Shown in pieces: positions 44,768 through 55,222 of a stretch of DNA of 64,000 nt (positions are counted from its first letter, which is position 1; each line of letters opens with the position of its first letter). The DNA is from WTGA01 sp965214055 (GTDB lineage: Bacteria; Pseudomonadota; Gammaproteobacteria; Arenicellales; Poriferihabitantaceae): positions 1,612,001-1,676,000 of the forward strand of contig OZ243931.1 of assembly GCA_965214055.1 (NCBI GenBank). The letters run 5' to 3'. The translations under genes were made by a program, and so were the position numbers. The notes beneath the pieces were generated by a model, which saw nothing but the letters and a program-made list of their open reading frames with translations, made no database searches and was not told where the DNA came from.

Positions 44768-46044
44768 GCCCGGATCGTCCCGTCTCCGATCACGACATAT
44801 TTCTGGGAGGTCAACCCTTCCAGCCCCACTGGACCCCGAACATGGAGCTTGTTGGTGCTGATCCCGATTTCGGCACCGAGACCGTATTCAAAACCGTCCG
44901 CAAACTGGGTGGATGCGTTCACCATCACAGAACTGGAGTCCACTCTTCGCATGAACCGGTCCTGATGTGCCGGGTTTTCCGTCACAATGGCATCCGTGTG
45001 ATGGGACCCGTAGGTTTCGATATGGTCGATGGCCTGGTCAAGGTCGTCAACGATACGGATGGATAGAATCGCATCCAGATATTCCGTCCGCCAGTCGTCT
45101 TCGCTCGCAGCGTGCAGTCCGGGGACCAGTTCCCGCGTTCGCTCACACCCCCGCAGTTCGATGCCTTTTTCAGCGTAACGTGCGCAAAGACCGGGCAGAA
45201 CCCGGGCCGCCACACTTTGGGCGACCAGCAGGGTTTCCATTGCTCCGCAAATGCCGTAGCGGCGGGCCTTGGCGTTGTAGGATACCTCCGCCGCCTTGTT
45301 CAAGTCCGCGTCGTCGTCAATATAGATATGACACAATCCCTCCAGGTGCTTGATGACTGGTACCGTCGCTTCCCGGCTGATTCGCTCAATCAGGCTTTTG
45401 CCGCCGCGGGGGACGACAATGTCGACATGTTCCGACATGGTAATCAGTTCCCCCACTGCCGCACGGTCCGTAATTTCAATTAACTGGACGCACGCAGTGG
45501 GAATCCCCGCCTGTCGAAGCCCGTCGTCCAGGCACCTGGAAATGGCAAGATTCGAGTGAATCGCTTCGGTCCCTCCCCGCAAAATGACAGCGTTCCCCGC
45601 CTTGAGGCAAAGGATCGCCGCATCGATGGTGACGTTGGGGCGGGATTCATAAATGATGCCGATGACCCCCAGGGGAACGCGCATTTTTCCGATTCTAAGC
45701 CCGCTTGGGCGGTCCACCAGTGCTGTCATTTCCCCCACTGGATCATTCAATTCCGCGACCTGTCGGCATCCATTTGCCATGGCATCGACCCGTTGGGGGT
45801 TCAGTTCCAGCCGATCAAGCAGGGCACTGGACAGGTTGGACTTCCTTGCGGCGGCCAGGTCCCGGGCGTTTTCCCTGAGAATGGCGGTCCGGTGCTTTTC
45901 GATGGATTGGGCAATATTGGCAAGTGCCCGGTTTTTTTGTTCGGTCCCGGCGTGTGCAATCTCTTTGGATGCCGTGACGGCATCCCTGCCGAGCCGGTTC
46001 ATATAGTCCTGGATCCCGGTGCTGGCTTCTGAATCGGTATGCAT
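44764..46044 (-). CDS. proA: Gamma-glutamyl phosphate reductase ProA
   Basis: This 426-residue NADPH enzyme makes glutamate semialdehyde for proline synthesis. The family blocks VPLGVIGIIYESRPNV, ILRGGTEAIHSN, VVPRGGKSLIERI and STNKLHVRGPVGLEGLTSQK are present. The catalytic cysteine lies in YGICGAMETLL, where most ProA have GVCNAMETLL. The frame extends three codons to a TTG; I start at the ATG at 46044. proB is not adjacent. Confidence 0.94.
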   Translation of the reverse strand: MHTDSEASTGIQDYMNRLGRDAVTASKEIAHAGTEQKNRALANIAQSIEKHRTAILRENARDLAAARKSNLSSALLDRLELNPQRVDAMANGCRQVAELNDPVGEMTALVDRPSGLRIGKMRVPLGVIGIIYESRPNVTIDAAILCLKAGNAVILRGGTEAIHSNLAISRCLDDGLRQAGIPTACVQLIEITDRAAVGELITMSEHVDIVVPRGGKSLIERISREATVPVIKHLEGLCHIYIDDDADLNKAAEVSYNAKARRYGICGAMETLLVAQSVAARVLPGLCARYAEKGIELRGCERTRELVPGLHAASEDDWRTEYLDAILSIRIVDDLDQAIDHIETYGSHHTDAIVTENPAHQDRFMRRVDSSSVMVNASTQFADGFEYGLGAEIGISTNKLHVRGPVGLEGLTSQKYVVIGDGTIRA

Positions 46045-46120
46045 TGCAGTCAATTTGATTTGGAAAATGTCATGGGTAATGGGAAACCGGGTATTTTATA
46101 CTGAGGGAGACCCGTTCGTC

Positions 46121-47146
46121 CTACCGGGATTTGGTGCCGCAGATGCCAAGGGAAATGCTTTCGATTTCTTCCCAGATGTCTTTCCTCTTCAGTGGGATAC
46201 GGCCCTTGGCCATCAGGTCCGCCTGGCCCAGTCGCCGCAATATGTTTTCCCAGTGGAGGCGGCTGAATCGTCTCAAGGCAGCATTCACCAGTGCACCTCG
46301 GCTTGCCCATATTCGATACCGGGCGAACAGTGACTGCGGATTTTTTCCGTTTTCCGCTGCGACGGAAAGCTGGCAGAGTGTGCGGGTTTCCCGGGCCAGT
46401 GCCCACAGTATAATGACGGGTTCAACCTGTTCCGACCGCAGGCTGTGCAGGATTCGGACCGCCCGTTGTGTTGACCCTGCCAGGCAGGCATCGGTGAGAT
46501 TATAGACATTGAACCGGGCATGATCAGCGATTACATTTTCAACGGTTTTTACGGTAATCACCTGGTTCGGATAGAGCATGGCCAACAGATTGATTTCCTG
46601 GGCGGCGGCCAGCAGGTTCCCTTCGACGAAATAGGAAAGCCGTTCAACGGCTTCATTCTCAAATTTCAGTCCTTTCCGGGACATTCTTTGGCTGATCCAG
46701 CCGGGCAACTTCGCCGTGCCAATGACCGGGCATTCGATCACTGCCGCCACCGCGGCCACGGTTTGGAACCATTTGGTATTCTGGGACTGTTTGTCGATCT
46801 GACCACAAATGATCACCAGGACCGTGTCCTCAGGCGTGCCTTGGGCCACGTATTCAGTCAGCGCCTGGGCACCGGGTTTTCCGGGTTTTCCGGAGGGAAT
46901 TCTCAGTTCAATCAGGCGTTTTTCAGCAAAAAGTGACAGGGTTCCGCTGTAACTGCCCAGTTGTTTCCAGTCAAACCCGGTTTCGGCCGTAAATCTCAGC
47001 CGCTCAAGATAACCATCCCTCCTTGCCCGGTCCCTGATTTGGTCCAGGGCTTCTTCAACCAGCAGGATTTCGGACCCAAACAGCAGGTACAGGGGATGCA
47101 GCCCCTGTTTCAACTGGCCGGATAGGGAAGTCAGGTCAAGGCGCAA
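46121..47146 (-). CDS. holA: DNA polymerase III delta subunit HolA
   Basis: This 341-residue clamp-loader subunit opens the beta clamp. It begins LTSLSGQLKQGLHPLYLLFG, followed by the E-x-LLVEEALDQIRD region, and ends with the domain III helices LALAR-like ILWALARETRTLCQLS. Length equals E. coli HolA. It follows lptE by 13 bases in the conserved leuS-lptE-holA operon. Confidence 0.93.
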   Translation of the reverse strand: MRLDLTSLSGQLKQGLHPLYLLFGSEILLVEEALDQIRDRARRDGYLERLRFTAETGFDWKQLGSYSGTLSLFAEKRLIELRIPSGKPGKPGAQALTEYVAQGTPEDTVLVIICGQIDKQSQNTKWFQTVAAVAAVIECPVIGTAKLPGWISQRMSRKGLKFENEAVERLSYFVEGNLLAAAQEINLLAMLYPNQVITVKTVENVIADHARFNVYNLTDACLAGSTQRAVRILHSLRSEQVEPVIILWALARETRTLCQLSVAAENGKNPQSLFARYRIWASRGALVNAALRRFSRLHWENILRRLGQADLMAKGRIPLKRKDIWEEIESISLGICGTKSR

Positions 47147-47159
47147 AGGGGTGAACCCG

Positions 47160-47636
47160 TCAAATGCGGGAAAGTCGGCGCATTATCTGCAATGTGATTT
47201 CCTTTTCCATTTGTTCACGCAGAAATTCCTCTTCATATTCTGCCTCCAGAATGTATTCCGGATCAAAATCCAGGGTTCGGTACTGGGAGATGGAAGCCTT
47301 TGGCTGGATGACCTGCCCCTGGGCATCCACCACTTCGAAAATCACGGTATACCGGTAGCTGTAACCGGTCGCCAGGCCCCTGGCATTGGTCTGGCGGACC
47401 TCCCGGTTATAATTGCTCTGGGAGATGACAATGGTGGCGGATTCAACGTCATTGTCCACAACAGTGGTTCCGTTGTTCTTGAGCAGTGTTTCGAGTCCCT
47501 CGGTGAATGTACGGTCCGTCCCTTCAATGGATACCGGGTTCAGGGCCGCGGATAGATCGGTATTTCCACGCAGCTTGAACCCGCAGCCGGTGAGCAGTGA
47601 AACAGTCAGCGCCATCAGCAAAAGGTTCTTCATCAT
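47160..47636 (-). CDS. lptE: LPS-assembly lipoprotein LptE
   Basis: This 158-residue outer-membrane lipoprotein plugs the LptD barrel. The lipobox is LLTGC at the end of the signal peptide (KNLLLMALTVSLLTGC), followed by GFKLRG, the conserved start of mature LptE. The beta-rich body ends with REQMEKEITLQIMRRL. Either of two adjacent ATGs (47636, 47633) may start it. It lies between leuS and holA. Confidence 0.93.
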   Translation of the reverse strand: MMKNLLLMALTVSLLTGCGFKLRGNTDLSAALNPVSIEGTDRTFTEGLETLLKNNGTTVVDNDVESATIVISQSNYNREVRQTNARGLATGYSYRYTVIFEVVDAQGQVIQPKASISQYRTLDFDPEYILEAEYEEEFLREQMEKEITLQIMRRLSRI

Positions 47637-47726
47637 TGGATTGGTCCGGGAATTAATCGGTTCGGGTGACCTTGATTATACGGGATAGGGCGAATCGGGA
47701 AAGGCCTGGATTGGTGTGATCGCCGG

Positions 47727-50198
47727 TTAAACCACAATATTGATCAGCCTGCCAGGGACCAGGATCATTTTCCGGATGTTCTTTCCCTGGATAAACTTCT
47801 GTGTCTTTGGGTCCTGGATCGCTATGGATTCGATTTCTTCCCGGGTACTGGATACGGGAACTTCCATTTCACTGCGAAGCTTGCCGTTCACCTGGATCAC
47901 CAGTTTGACCCGGTCACTTTTCAGTGCTTCGCTGTCCACAACGGGCCAGCGGGCATCAATGGCATCCCCGTCCTCACCCAATTCATGCCAGAGGCGGTGG
48001 GAAATATGCGGGACGATGGGAGAAAGAATTTTGTTCAGTATGACAACGCTTTCCCGCAATGCTGTGGTGCAGTGTTCATTGGCCTCGGCATCAAATTTTT
48101 CGAGATAATTGAACAGTTCCATGGCTCCTGCAACAACGGTGTTGTAGTGGATTTTTTCATAGTCCCGGTTAACCCTTTCCAGAATCCGATGGGTAACACG
48201 TCTCAGGTCCCTGGCACGGGTATCGGCCAGATTGCGCGCCCACAAGGGATCCTGTAATCGTTTTCTGGCCGGAGCGAGCGTGGCTTTCATGCGTTGGACG
48301 AAAGACCACCAGCGGCGCAAAAAACGATGTGCTCCGGCCACCGCACCGTCATTCCATTCCACTGCCTGGTCCGGAGGGGAAGCAAACATGATAAACAGGC
48401 GTACGGTATCTGCTCCATACAGATCGATCATTTCCTGGGGGTCTACAATATTGCCTTTCGATTTGGACATCTTGACGCCACCATTCAGGACCATGCCCTG
48501 GCACAACAGCCTGGTAAAGGGCTCATCGCTGTTGACCAGGCCGGCATCCCGCATTAATTTGTAGAAGAATCGTGCGTATAACAGGTGCAATACCGCGTGC
48601 TCGATACCCCCGACATACTGGTCAACGGGCAGCCAGTAGTTGGCCCGCTCGTCCAGCATGGCATCCTCCTGGCCCGGGCAGCAATACCGGGCATAGTACC
48701 AGGATGATTCGAAGAACGTATCGAAGGTGTCGGTTTCCCGGGTTGCCGGGTCTCGGGTCCCTGGCATGGTCGTCTGGTAAAATTCCGGGTCATTTTTGAT
48801 GGGGGACTGTACCCCGGAAAACTCCACATCTTCGGGTAACACAACGGGGAGTTGGTCATCGGGCACGGCAACGGGTTGTTCGGCTTCACCATAGACGACA
48901 GGAATCGGGCATCCCCAGTAACGCTGCCGCGATACGCCCCAGTCACGAAGACGATAATTGATGGTTTTCCGGCCAACGTTCCTTTCATCCAGATACCTGG
49001 CAATGGCCTCGAAAGCTTCACGGTAGTTCAGGTTGTCGAACTGTCCGGAATTGCAGACCACGCCATCCTTGGTGATGAGTGAACCCTCATCGTAATTGTG
49101 CGGGGTGCCGTTCGGCCACCGGATTACGGGCCGAATTTCAAGATTGTGCTTTTTGGCAAATTCCCAGTCCCGCTGGTCATGGGCGGGGACAGCCATCACC
49201 GCACCGGTTCCATATCCCATCAAGACAAAATTGGCAGCCCAGATGTCGATTTTTTCCCCAGTGATGGGGTGAGTGCCCTGAATGCCCAGGGGGACCCCTT
49301 TTTTCTCCATGGTTTCCAGTTCTTCTTCGGTGGTATTCGCATTTTTACATTCCCTGATAAATGCGGCGATGTCCGGGTTGTCTTTTGCCGCTTTCAGGGC
49401 CAGGGGATGTTCCGCTGCGACGGAGATAAAGGTAATGCCCAAAATGGTGTCCGGACGGGTTGTATAGACGCCGAGAGGCTCTTCGCCATCCACTTCAAAC
49501 GTGAATTCCACCCCTTCGGACCGGCCAATCCAGTTACGCTGCATGGCCCGTACGGCATCCGGCCAACCTTCCAGATTGTCGATTTCGTTCAGCAATTCTT
49601 CCGCGTAGGCCGTGATCCGGATAAACCACTGTGAGATTTCCCGGCGTTCGACCAGGGCCCCGGACCGCCAGCCGCGGCCCTTTTCCACCTGTTCATTCGC
49701 CAGGACGGTTTGTTCCACCGGGTCCCAGTTGACCACGGACATTTTCTTGTATGCGAGTCCTTTCTCAAGGAGCCGGTTGAAAAACCACTGTTCCCATTTG
49801 TAGTATTTTGCAGAGCAGGTTGTCAGTTCGCGATTCCAGTCGTAGGCAAACCCCAGCCGCTTGAGCTGGTCTTTCATGTAGTCGATATTTTCATACGTCC
49901 ATTTCGCCGGCGGCGTCCGGTTTGCAATCGCCGCGTTTTCCGCAGGCAGGCCGAATGCATCCCACCCCATGGGCTGCAGTACGTTTTTGCCCAGCATTCT
50001 CTGGTACCGACTGATCACGTCGCCAATGGTGTAGTTCCGGACATGCCCCATGTGCAATTGACCCGACGGGTAGGGCAGCATGGAAAGACAGTAATATTTT
50101 TCCTTTTCCGGGTCTTCATAAACCGAAAAACACTGGTTTTCGTCCCAGTAGTTTTGGGCGGCGGCTTCAATGTCAGCGGGGATATATTCGTGGGTCAT
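47727..50198 (-). CDS. leuS: Leucyl-tRNA synthetase
   Basis: This 823-residue class I synthetase has the HIGH-type motif HMGHVRNYTIGD near the N-terminus, the editing domain with TTRPDTILG, and KMSKSKGN as the KMSKS loop. LPYPSGQLHMGH and MGWDAFGLPAENAA are diagnostic. The open frame extends 63 codons upstream of the ATG at 50198, but family members start THEYIPADIEAAAQNYW. It heads leuS-lptE-holA. Confidence 0.97.
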   Translation of the reverse strand: MTHEYIPADIEAAAQNYWDENQCFSVYEDPEKEKYYCLSMLPYPSGQLHMGHVRNYTIGDVISRYQRMLGKNVLQPMGWDAFGLPAENAAIANRTPPAKWTYENIDYMKDQLKRLGFAYDWNRELTTCSAKYYKWEQWFFNRLLEKGLAYKKMSVVNWDPVEQTVLANEQVEKGRGWRSGALVERREISQWFIRITAYAEELLNEIDNLEGWPDAVRAMQRNWIGRSEGVEFTFEVDGEEPLGVYTTRPDTILGITFISVAAEHPLALKAAKDNPDIAAFIRECKNANTTEEELETMEKKGVPLGIQGTHPITGEKIDIWAANFVLMGYGTGAVMAVPAHDQRDWEFAKKHNLEIRPVIRWPNGTPHNYDEGSLITKDGVVCNSGQFDNLNYREAFEAIARYLDERNVGRKTINYRLRDWGVSRQRYWGCPIPVVYGEAEQPVAVPDDQLPVVLPEDVEFSGVQSPIKNDPEFYQTTMPGTRDPATRETDTFDTFFESSWYYARYCCPGQEDAMLDERANYWLPVDQYVGGIEHAVLHLLYARFFYKLMRDAGLVNSDEPFTRLLCQGMVLNGGVKMSKSKGNIVDPQEMIDLYGADTVRLFIMFASPPDQAVEWNDGAVAGAHRFLRRWWSFVQRMKATLAPARKRLQDPLWARNLADTRARDLRRVTHRILERVNRDYEKIHYNTVVAGAMELFNYLEKFDAEANEHCTTALRESVVILNKILSPIVPHISHRLWHELGEDGDAIDARWPVVDSEALKSDRVKLVIQVNGKLRSEMEVPVSSTREEIESIAIQDPKTQKFIQGKNIRKMILVPGRLINIVV

Positions 50199-50529
50199 AC
50201 CGAAACCAGTCGATTCAATTGGTAAAGCTGCTGATTTTAACCGATTCATCCAGCGGGTTGTGTGCCCGTGGTCCCGCCAGAACGGCCTGTCTGGACCGAT
50301 GGAATCCGAATACGCTAATGACAGTGGATTTCCGACCTCATTGGGGAAAATTTCCTGTGTGGAGGGAGTGGTCAATGGTTCCAGCAAGTCGTCTCCGGGA
50401 CGCTGGTCCCAAAATTGGAATTACGGCGGGTGTCCCTCGTCCAAAGAAGGAATTTCCCGGGTTTTCCGGTTACAGGTTTACAAAATATGCGGGGGCGCAG
50501 GAAGGTTGTTTGCCGGTCATAAAGCCGGA

Positions 50530-50994
50530 TCAGGAATGAACCTCTGTAAACGCAGCCGAATTGAGCAGCCGTTTGAGAACCATATGCCAATAGACAATGT
50601 AGGCCAGGCCGAACGTGATGATGGACAGCAACAACCAAAGAAGAATATGCCACACAATGTCCCAAAAGGAGAATTCAACTTCCAGCCTGGCTATTTTGAA
50701 TCCCTCCTTGTCCACGATATATGTGCGATTGAGAAGTGCCTTGATGAAGTAATAGGGCATCAGGGCCAACGCCAGGCCAAACGTAAACACAGACAGTACT
50801 AGCCAGAGGATGACTTGCCAGATGACCTCGCCGATGGTGGTCTCGCATTTCAGACTGCAGTGGACCGGGAACCCTGTTGCAGGGGCGGCATTTGAGTTCC
50901 GGGTGGCTTCTGTTTCGATACCTGCTGTCATCTTTTTCTCGTTTTCCATGTTGAACTTTGGGTTGTTTGATATGGTTTCGTGATCTTCCTGCAT
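50530..50994 (-). CDS. Small DUF6693-like membrane protein
   Basis: This protein of about 154 residues has a soluble N-terminus (about 55 residues) and two copies of one membrane module: VIWQVILWLVLSVFTFGLAL then YYFIKALLNRTYIVD, and DIVWHILLWLLLSIITFGLA then YWHMVLKRLLN. The module's aromatic-helix-G-L-A pattern recalls the DUF6693/DUF898-like group. Function is unknown. ATGs at 50994, 50949 and 50931 are all possible starts. It takes the place where rpsU often precedes dnaG, but on the opposite strand. Confidence 0.7.
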   Translation of the reverse strand: MQEDHETISNNPKFNMENEKKMTAGIETEATRNSNAAPATGFPVHCSLKCETTIGEVIWQVILWLVLSVFTFGLALALMPYYFIKALLNRTYIVDKEGFKIARLEVEFSFWDIVWHILLWLLLSIITFGLAYIVYWHMVLKRLLNSAAFTEVHS

Positions 50995-51136
50995 ATCTCA
51001 TCTGTCCGTTGAATGGTCCGGCTGCCGATGCCTGAAATGACCACAAACAGTTTACCACATCGGGGTGTCCCTTCGCCGCACCGGGAATCCCATGGATCAT
51101 TCCGTAACCCCGGGCAGATCAAGTACAATCCTTGTC

Positions 51137-52915
51137 ATGGCAGACAGAATCCCCAGTACGTTTATTGATGAACTGGTTGGTCGGACCGATATCGTTGAAG
51201 TCATCGACCGATTGGTTCCCTTGACCCGAAAGGGCAAGGAATATCTGGCCTGCTGTCCGTTTCATGACGAAAAAACCCCTTCCTTTACCGTCAGCCCGGT
51301 GAAACAGTTTTATTACTGTTTTGGCTGTGGGGCGAGCGGTACCGCAATTGGATTCCTGATGGAATATTCCAACCTTTCATTTCCCGAAGCGGTGGAGGCC
51401 CTGGCAGACAGTGCGGGGTTGGCGATACCGAAAGAGCAGGGTGGTTATCCGAAGAAGACGGATGTCAAACCCGTGCAACTGCTGGAAATGGTCGAACAGG
51501 CCAATCAGTGGTTTCAGCATCAACTGCGCAGGCATTCGGATGCACATGCGGCGGTGACTTATCTGAAGTCCCGGGGTCTGACGGGGGAAATGGCGGCGGG
51601 TTTCGGGATTGGTTTTGCTCCGGATAGCTGGAATGCCCTGACGAGCGCCCTGGGAGATCGTCCACAGCAGCGGGAACAGATGGCCAAGGCGGGATTAATT
51701 GTTCAGAAGGACCCGGACACCGGTTCCGGCGACCCGGGATTCTACGACCGTTTCCGGGGTCGGATCATCTTTCCCATTGAAGACTATAGAGGGCGTGTGA
51801 TTGGATTTGGTGGTCGAATCATTGGCGATGGTGAACCCAAGTACCTGAATTCCCCTGAGACACCGCTCTTTCACAAAGGCTCGGAACTGTACGGGATGCA
51901 CCGGGCAAGAAAGGAAATCGGAATTCAGCAAAGAAGCCTGGTTGTGGAAGGATACATGGATGTGGTGAGCTTGGCCCAACACGGGATTGACTATGCAGTG
52001 GCCACCCTTGGCACTGCAACGACACGTACCCACCTGCAAAGACTGTTCCGGCTGGCACCCGAAATCATATTCTGTTTTGATGGCGACCGGGCCGGACGGG
52101 CAGCGGCCTGGAAAGCATTGCAGGTGGCATTGCCAGAGATACACGATCAACGGCAAATCGGTTTTCTTTTCCTTCCGGATGGAGAGGACCCGGATAGCAT
52201 TATCCGGTCTGAAGGCAGGGATGCGTTTCAGGCCAGGGTAGATCAAAGTACCCCGTTTTCGGATTTTTTGCTGGATCATTTGATCCAGCAGGTGGACATG
52301 AACCAAATGGACGGCAAGGCCAGACTCACCAGCCTGGCCTTGCCGCTTGTCAATCAATTGCCCGGCAGTATCATGAAAGAAATGATGTTTTCCCGGCTTT
52401 CGGTGCTCAGCGGTCTGACAGAAATCCAGCTGAGAAAAGCCCGGTCCACGGATAGGGCTCAATCCCGGCCTGCAGGGAGAAAAGTCAGTGCCGGTCCTGG
52501 TTCAGGACAAATTTCCCCCCTGGCTTCGGCAACCAGTTTGCTGCTTCAAAACCCCCATCTGGGAGAGGTGATCACGGATATGGACGAATTGCGTCGGCTC
52601 CGGATACCGGGAGCTGAAATTCTGGTCGGAATGATTGCCCTGTGCCAGGAGAAAGGGAATCAGACTACCGCACGCCTGCTGGAAGCGTTTCGGGATTCCC
52701 CTCACCATGAATACCTGGAAAAACTGGCAACACGATCCAATCTGATTGATGAGAAGGCCCTTGAAAGCCAGTTCAAAGATACCATATCACGCCTGTTGGA
52801 AAACCAGACCGCGCAACATCGTCTGGAACTGCTGGAGAAAGCGCGGAGCAATCTGCTGGGTCCCGGTGAGAAAGAAGAACTGGCCAGGCTGCTTCAGGCC
52901 CGGGCAAAGCCATGA
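51137..52915 (+). CDS. dnaG: DNA primase DnaG
   Basis: This 592-residue primase has the N-terminal zinc ribbon (CCPFHDEKTPSF ... YYCFGCGASG), the RNA-polymerase core with VVEGYMDVVSLAQHGI and FCFDGDRAGRAAAWKA (TOPRIM), and a C-terminal helicase-binding helical domain. It starts at the ATG at 51137 (ADRIPSTFIDELVGRTDIVE), discarding a 24-codon extension. It is followed by rpoD, but no rpsU precedes it. Confidence 0.96.
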   Translation: MADRIPSTFIDELVGRTDIVEVIDRLVPLTRKGKEYLACCPFHDEKTPSFTVSPVKQFYYCFGCGASGTAIGFLMEYSNLSFPEAVEALADSAGLAIPKEQGGYPKKTDVKPVQLLEMVEQANQWFQHQLRRHSDAHAAVTYLKSRGLTGEMAAGFGIGFAPDSWNALTSALGDRPQQREQMAKAGLIVQKDPDTGSGDPGFYDRFRGRIIFPIEDYRGRVIGFGGRIIGDGEPKYLNSPETPLFHKGSELYGMHRARKEIGIQQRSLVVEGYMDVVSLAQHGIDYAVATLGTATTRTHLQRLFRLAPEIIFCFDGDRAGRAAAWKALQVALPEIHDQRQIGFLFLPDGEDPDSIIRSEGRDAFQARVDQSTPFSDFLLDHLIQQVDMNQMDGKARLTSLALPLVNQLPGSIMKEMMFSRLSVLSGLTEIQLRKARSTDRAQSRPAGRKVSAGPGSGQISPLASATSLLLQNPHLGEVITDMDELRRLRIPGAEILVGMIALCQEKGNQTTARLLEAFRDSPHHEYLEKLATRSNLIDEKALESQFKDTISRLLENQTAQHRLELLEKARSNLLGPGEKEELARLLQARAKP

Positions 52916-53146
52916 ATATTCCAACTGCCGTGAACCATCGGTATTGATCACATGCCGGACCGGAATGTCATGCAATCCGGGTGGTCTCACGGTTCAAATG
53001 GAAATGGGCAACAGGAAGCTTTCGGTGAATGAACTGGAAAAACAGCGAATTTAACCCGTGTAAATAGTGTATACTAAGGGGTTGATTTTTTTTGCGTTCC
53101 CTGATGGGGCGCAGTGCTTCTATTTTCCAGATACCACGAACTATAA
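52916..53146 (+). promoter_or_regulatory. dnaG-rpoD spacer with possible rpoD promoter
   Basis: About 230 bases. TATACT at 53070-53075 followed by a GGGG and an eight-T run (53085-53092) is a plausible -10/leader of a second rpoD promoter, with only a weak -35 (GAATTT at 53047-53052, 17-base spacing). In E. coli the same spacer region carries rpoD promoters, which supports but does not prove it. Confidence 0.35.
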
Positions 53147-55069
53147 ATGCGAAAAATACCTGAAGTGAAATCTGAAACCGTTAAGGCCCAATCAGGCAAT
53201 TCGGCTAAATTGGATAAAAAAGCGGGTAATTCCGGGGCCCAGGAACTGGCCGGCAATGGAGAGCTGCCCAAACCACCGAAGCCGCAGTCGGACCTGAAAA
53301 AACTGGTTCTCAAGGGCAAGGATCAGGGGTTCCTGACCTATGCCGAGATTAATGACCATCTCCCTGAAAACATGCATGACACCGATCAGATCGAGGTCGT
53401 GGTCAACATGATCAATGACATGGGCATTGAGGTGGTGGACAAGGCGCCTGATACGGACAGCATGACGCTGAAAAGAGACAATCCGGAAGATCAGGAAGTG
53501 GCCGAAGAAGTCAGTGCGGCCCTGAAAACGGCAGTGGAAAGCGAATTTGGGCGGACCACCGATCCGGTTCGGATGTACATGCGTGAAATGGGGACCGTAG
53601 AACTGCTGACCCGGGAGGATGAAATCGCACTGGCCAAACGCATTGAAGCAGGGAACCGGCAAAGCACCCAGGCGGTGGTCGTCACGCCTGCTGCAATCCG
53701 TCAATTTCTGGATTTCGCGGACCTGATCGAAGCGGGTGAAATGAAATTGTCGGATGTGGTGGTGGATTTTATGGCGATCGATGCCCTGGATGATGAAACC
53801 GTTGCGACTCCGGGGGCACCGGGTCAAAATGCGGCGGACGATGACCGCCCCAGCGGACCGGAACTGGGGGACGCTATTTCCCGGTTCACGCGTATGCGCC
53901 GGACCTGGAAAGCTTTTGTCAGAGCCGTGGAAACCCATGGAGTCGGAAGCCGACAGGCCCGGAATAATCGACGGAAACTCGGGGATGAACTCCTGCAGAT
54001 CAAATTTGTTCCGATAAAACTGGAGATACTGACGTCGACCCTGCGCCACAGTATGGGGGAAGTGAAAGAATGCGAACGCAATATCGCGAAATACTGTGTC
54101 AATTACGGGAAGGTTCCAAGACAACAGTTCAATGACTATTTTCGTGATAACGAAACGAATATGGAATGGTTCGACACGTTGGTCAATGACTGTGGACCGA
54201 ATACCCCGAAGCTTGAAAAATACCGAAACACGGTACATTCCCATGTGGTGCGGCTGCTCAAAATCCAGGACAAGGCGGGCCTTGAGTTGGCAGAACTGAA
54301 AGATTTGAGCCGGATACTGTCCATCGGTGAAGCGAAAGCGCGGCGTGCAAAAAAGGAAATGGTCGAGGCCAACCTGCGCCTGGTGATTTCCATTGCCAAA
54401 AAATACACCAACCGGGGGCTCCAGTTCCTGGATTTGATCCAGGAAGGCAATATAGGATTGATGAAAGCGGTGGACAAGTTTGAATATCGGCGGGGGTACA
54501 AGTTTTCAACGTATGCAACCTGGTGGATTCGGCAGGCGATTACCCGGTCCATCGCGGACCAGGCCAGGACCATCCGTATTCCGGTACACATGATTGAGAC
54601 GATCAACAAGCTCAATCGTGTTTCCCGGCAGATTTTGCAGGAAAAGGGCCGGGAAGCCTTGCCTGAAGAATTGGCGGAGCGCATGGAACTTCCGGAAGAC
54701 AAGGTGCGCAAGGTCTTGAAAATTGCGAAAGAACCGATCTCCATGGAAATGCCGGTGGGGGATGACGATGATTCGCATCTCGGCGATTTCATCGAAGACA
54801 AGAATATCAAGGCGCCGGTCGATATTGCCACGGCAACCGGTTTGAAGAATGCAACGGACAATATACTGGGTTCGCTGACTGAGCGCGAAGCCAAGGTCCT
54901 GCAGATGCGATTTGGAATAGGAATGAACACCGACCACACACTGGAAGAAGTGGGCAAGCAGTTCGATGTGACCCGGGAACGGATACGCCAGATTGAAGCG
55001 AAGGCATTGCGGAAGCTTCGCCATCCAAGTCGGTCAGACCATTTGAAGAGTTTCCTGGATAACAGCTGA
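53147..55069 (+). CDS. rpoD: RNA polymerase sigma factor RpoD (sigma-70)
   Basis: This 640-residue housekeeping sigma factor has region 1.1 (KKLVLKGKDQGFLTYAEIND), region 1.2 (TDPVRMYMREMGTVELLTRE), an acidic non-conserved region, regions 2.1-2.4 including FSTYATWWIRQAITRSIADQ, region 3, and region 4.2 with LEEVGKQFDVTRERIRQIEA. The start at 53147 lacks a strong ribosome-binding site but fits the family. It follows dnaG and precedes a tRNA. Confidence 0.97.
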   Translation: MRKIPEVKSETVKAQSGNSAKLDKKAGNSGAQELAGNGELPKPPKPQSDLKKLVLKGKDQGFLTYAEINDHLPENMHDTDQIEVVVNMINDMGIEVVDKAPDTDSMTLKRDNPEDQEVAEEVSAALKTAVESEFGRTTDPVRMYMREMGTVELLTREDEIALAKRIEAGNRQSTQAVVVTPAAIRQFLDFADLIEAGEMKLSDVVVDFMAIDALDDETVATPGAPGQNAADDDRPSGPELGDAISRFTRMRRTWKAFVRAVETHGVGSRQARNNRRKLGDELLQIKFVPIKLEILTSTLRHSMGEVKECERNIAKYCVNYGKVPRQQFNDYFRDNETNMEWFDTLVNDCGPNTPKLEKYRNTVHSHVVRLLKIQDKAGLELAELKDLSRILSIGEAKARRAKKEMVEANLRLVISIAKKYTNRGLQFLDLIQEGNIGLMKAVDKFEYRRGYKFSTYATWWIRQAITRSIADQARTIRIPVHMIETINKLNRVSRQILQEKGREALPEELAERMELPEDKVRKVLKIAKEPISMEMPVGDDDDSHLGDFIEDKNIKAPVDIATATGLKNATDNILGSLTEREAKVLQMRFGIGMNTDHTLEEVGKQFDVTRERIRQIEAKALRKLRHPSRSDHLKSFLDNS

Positions 55070-55222
55070 TATCCCTGTCAGGGAGATTGCCGGGCGTCCG
55101 GCCGAATGACACAGGGTGGATCGGAGCCTGGAAACGTCATGGCCTTGGGCCAGAAGCGGTATGAATCAATTCAACCCGGGTTGCGATGTTCCCCGGGACC
55201 ATGCCGGAATCGAAACAAATAA

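Noticed and set aside
50199..50387. Extended start for leuS
   Set aside because: The 63 extra codons do not match leucyl-tRNA synthetase N-termini; the family begins at 50198.
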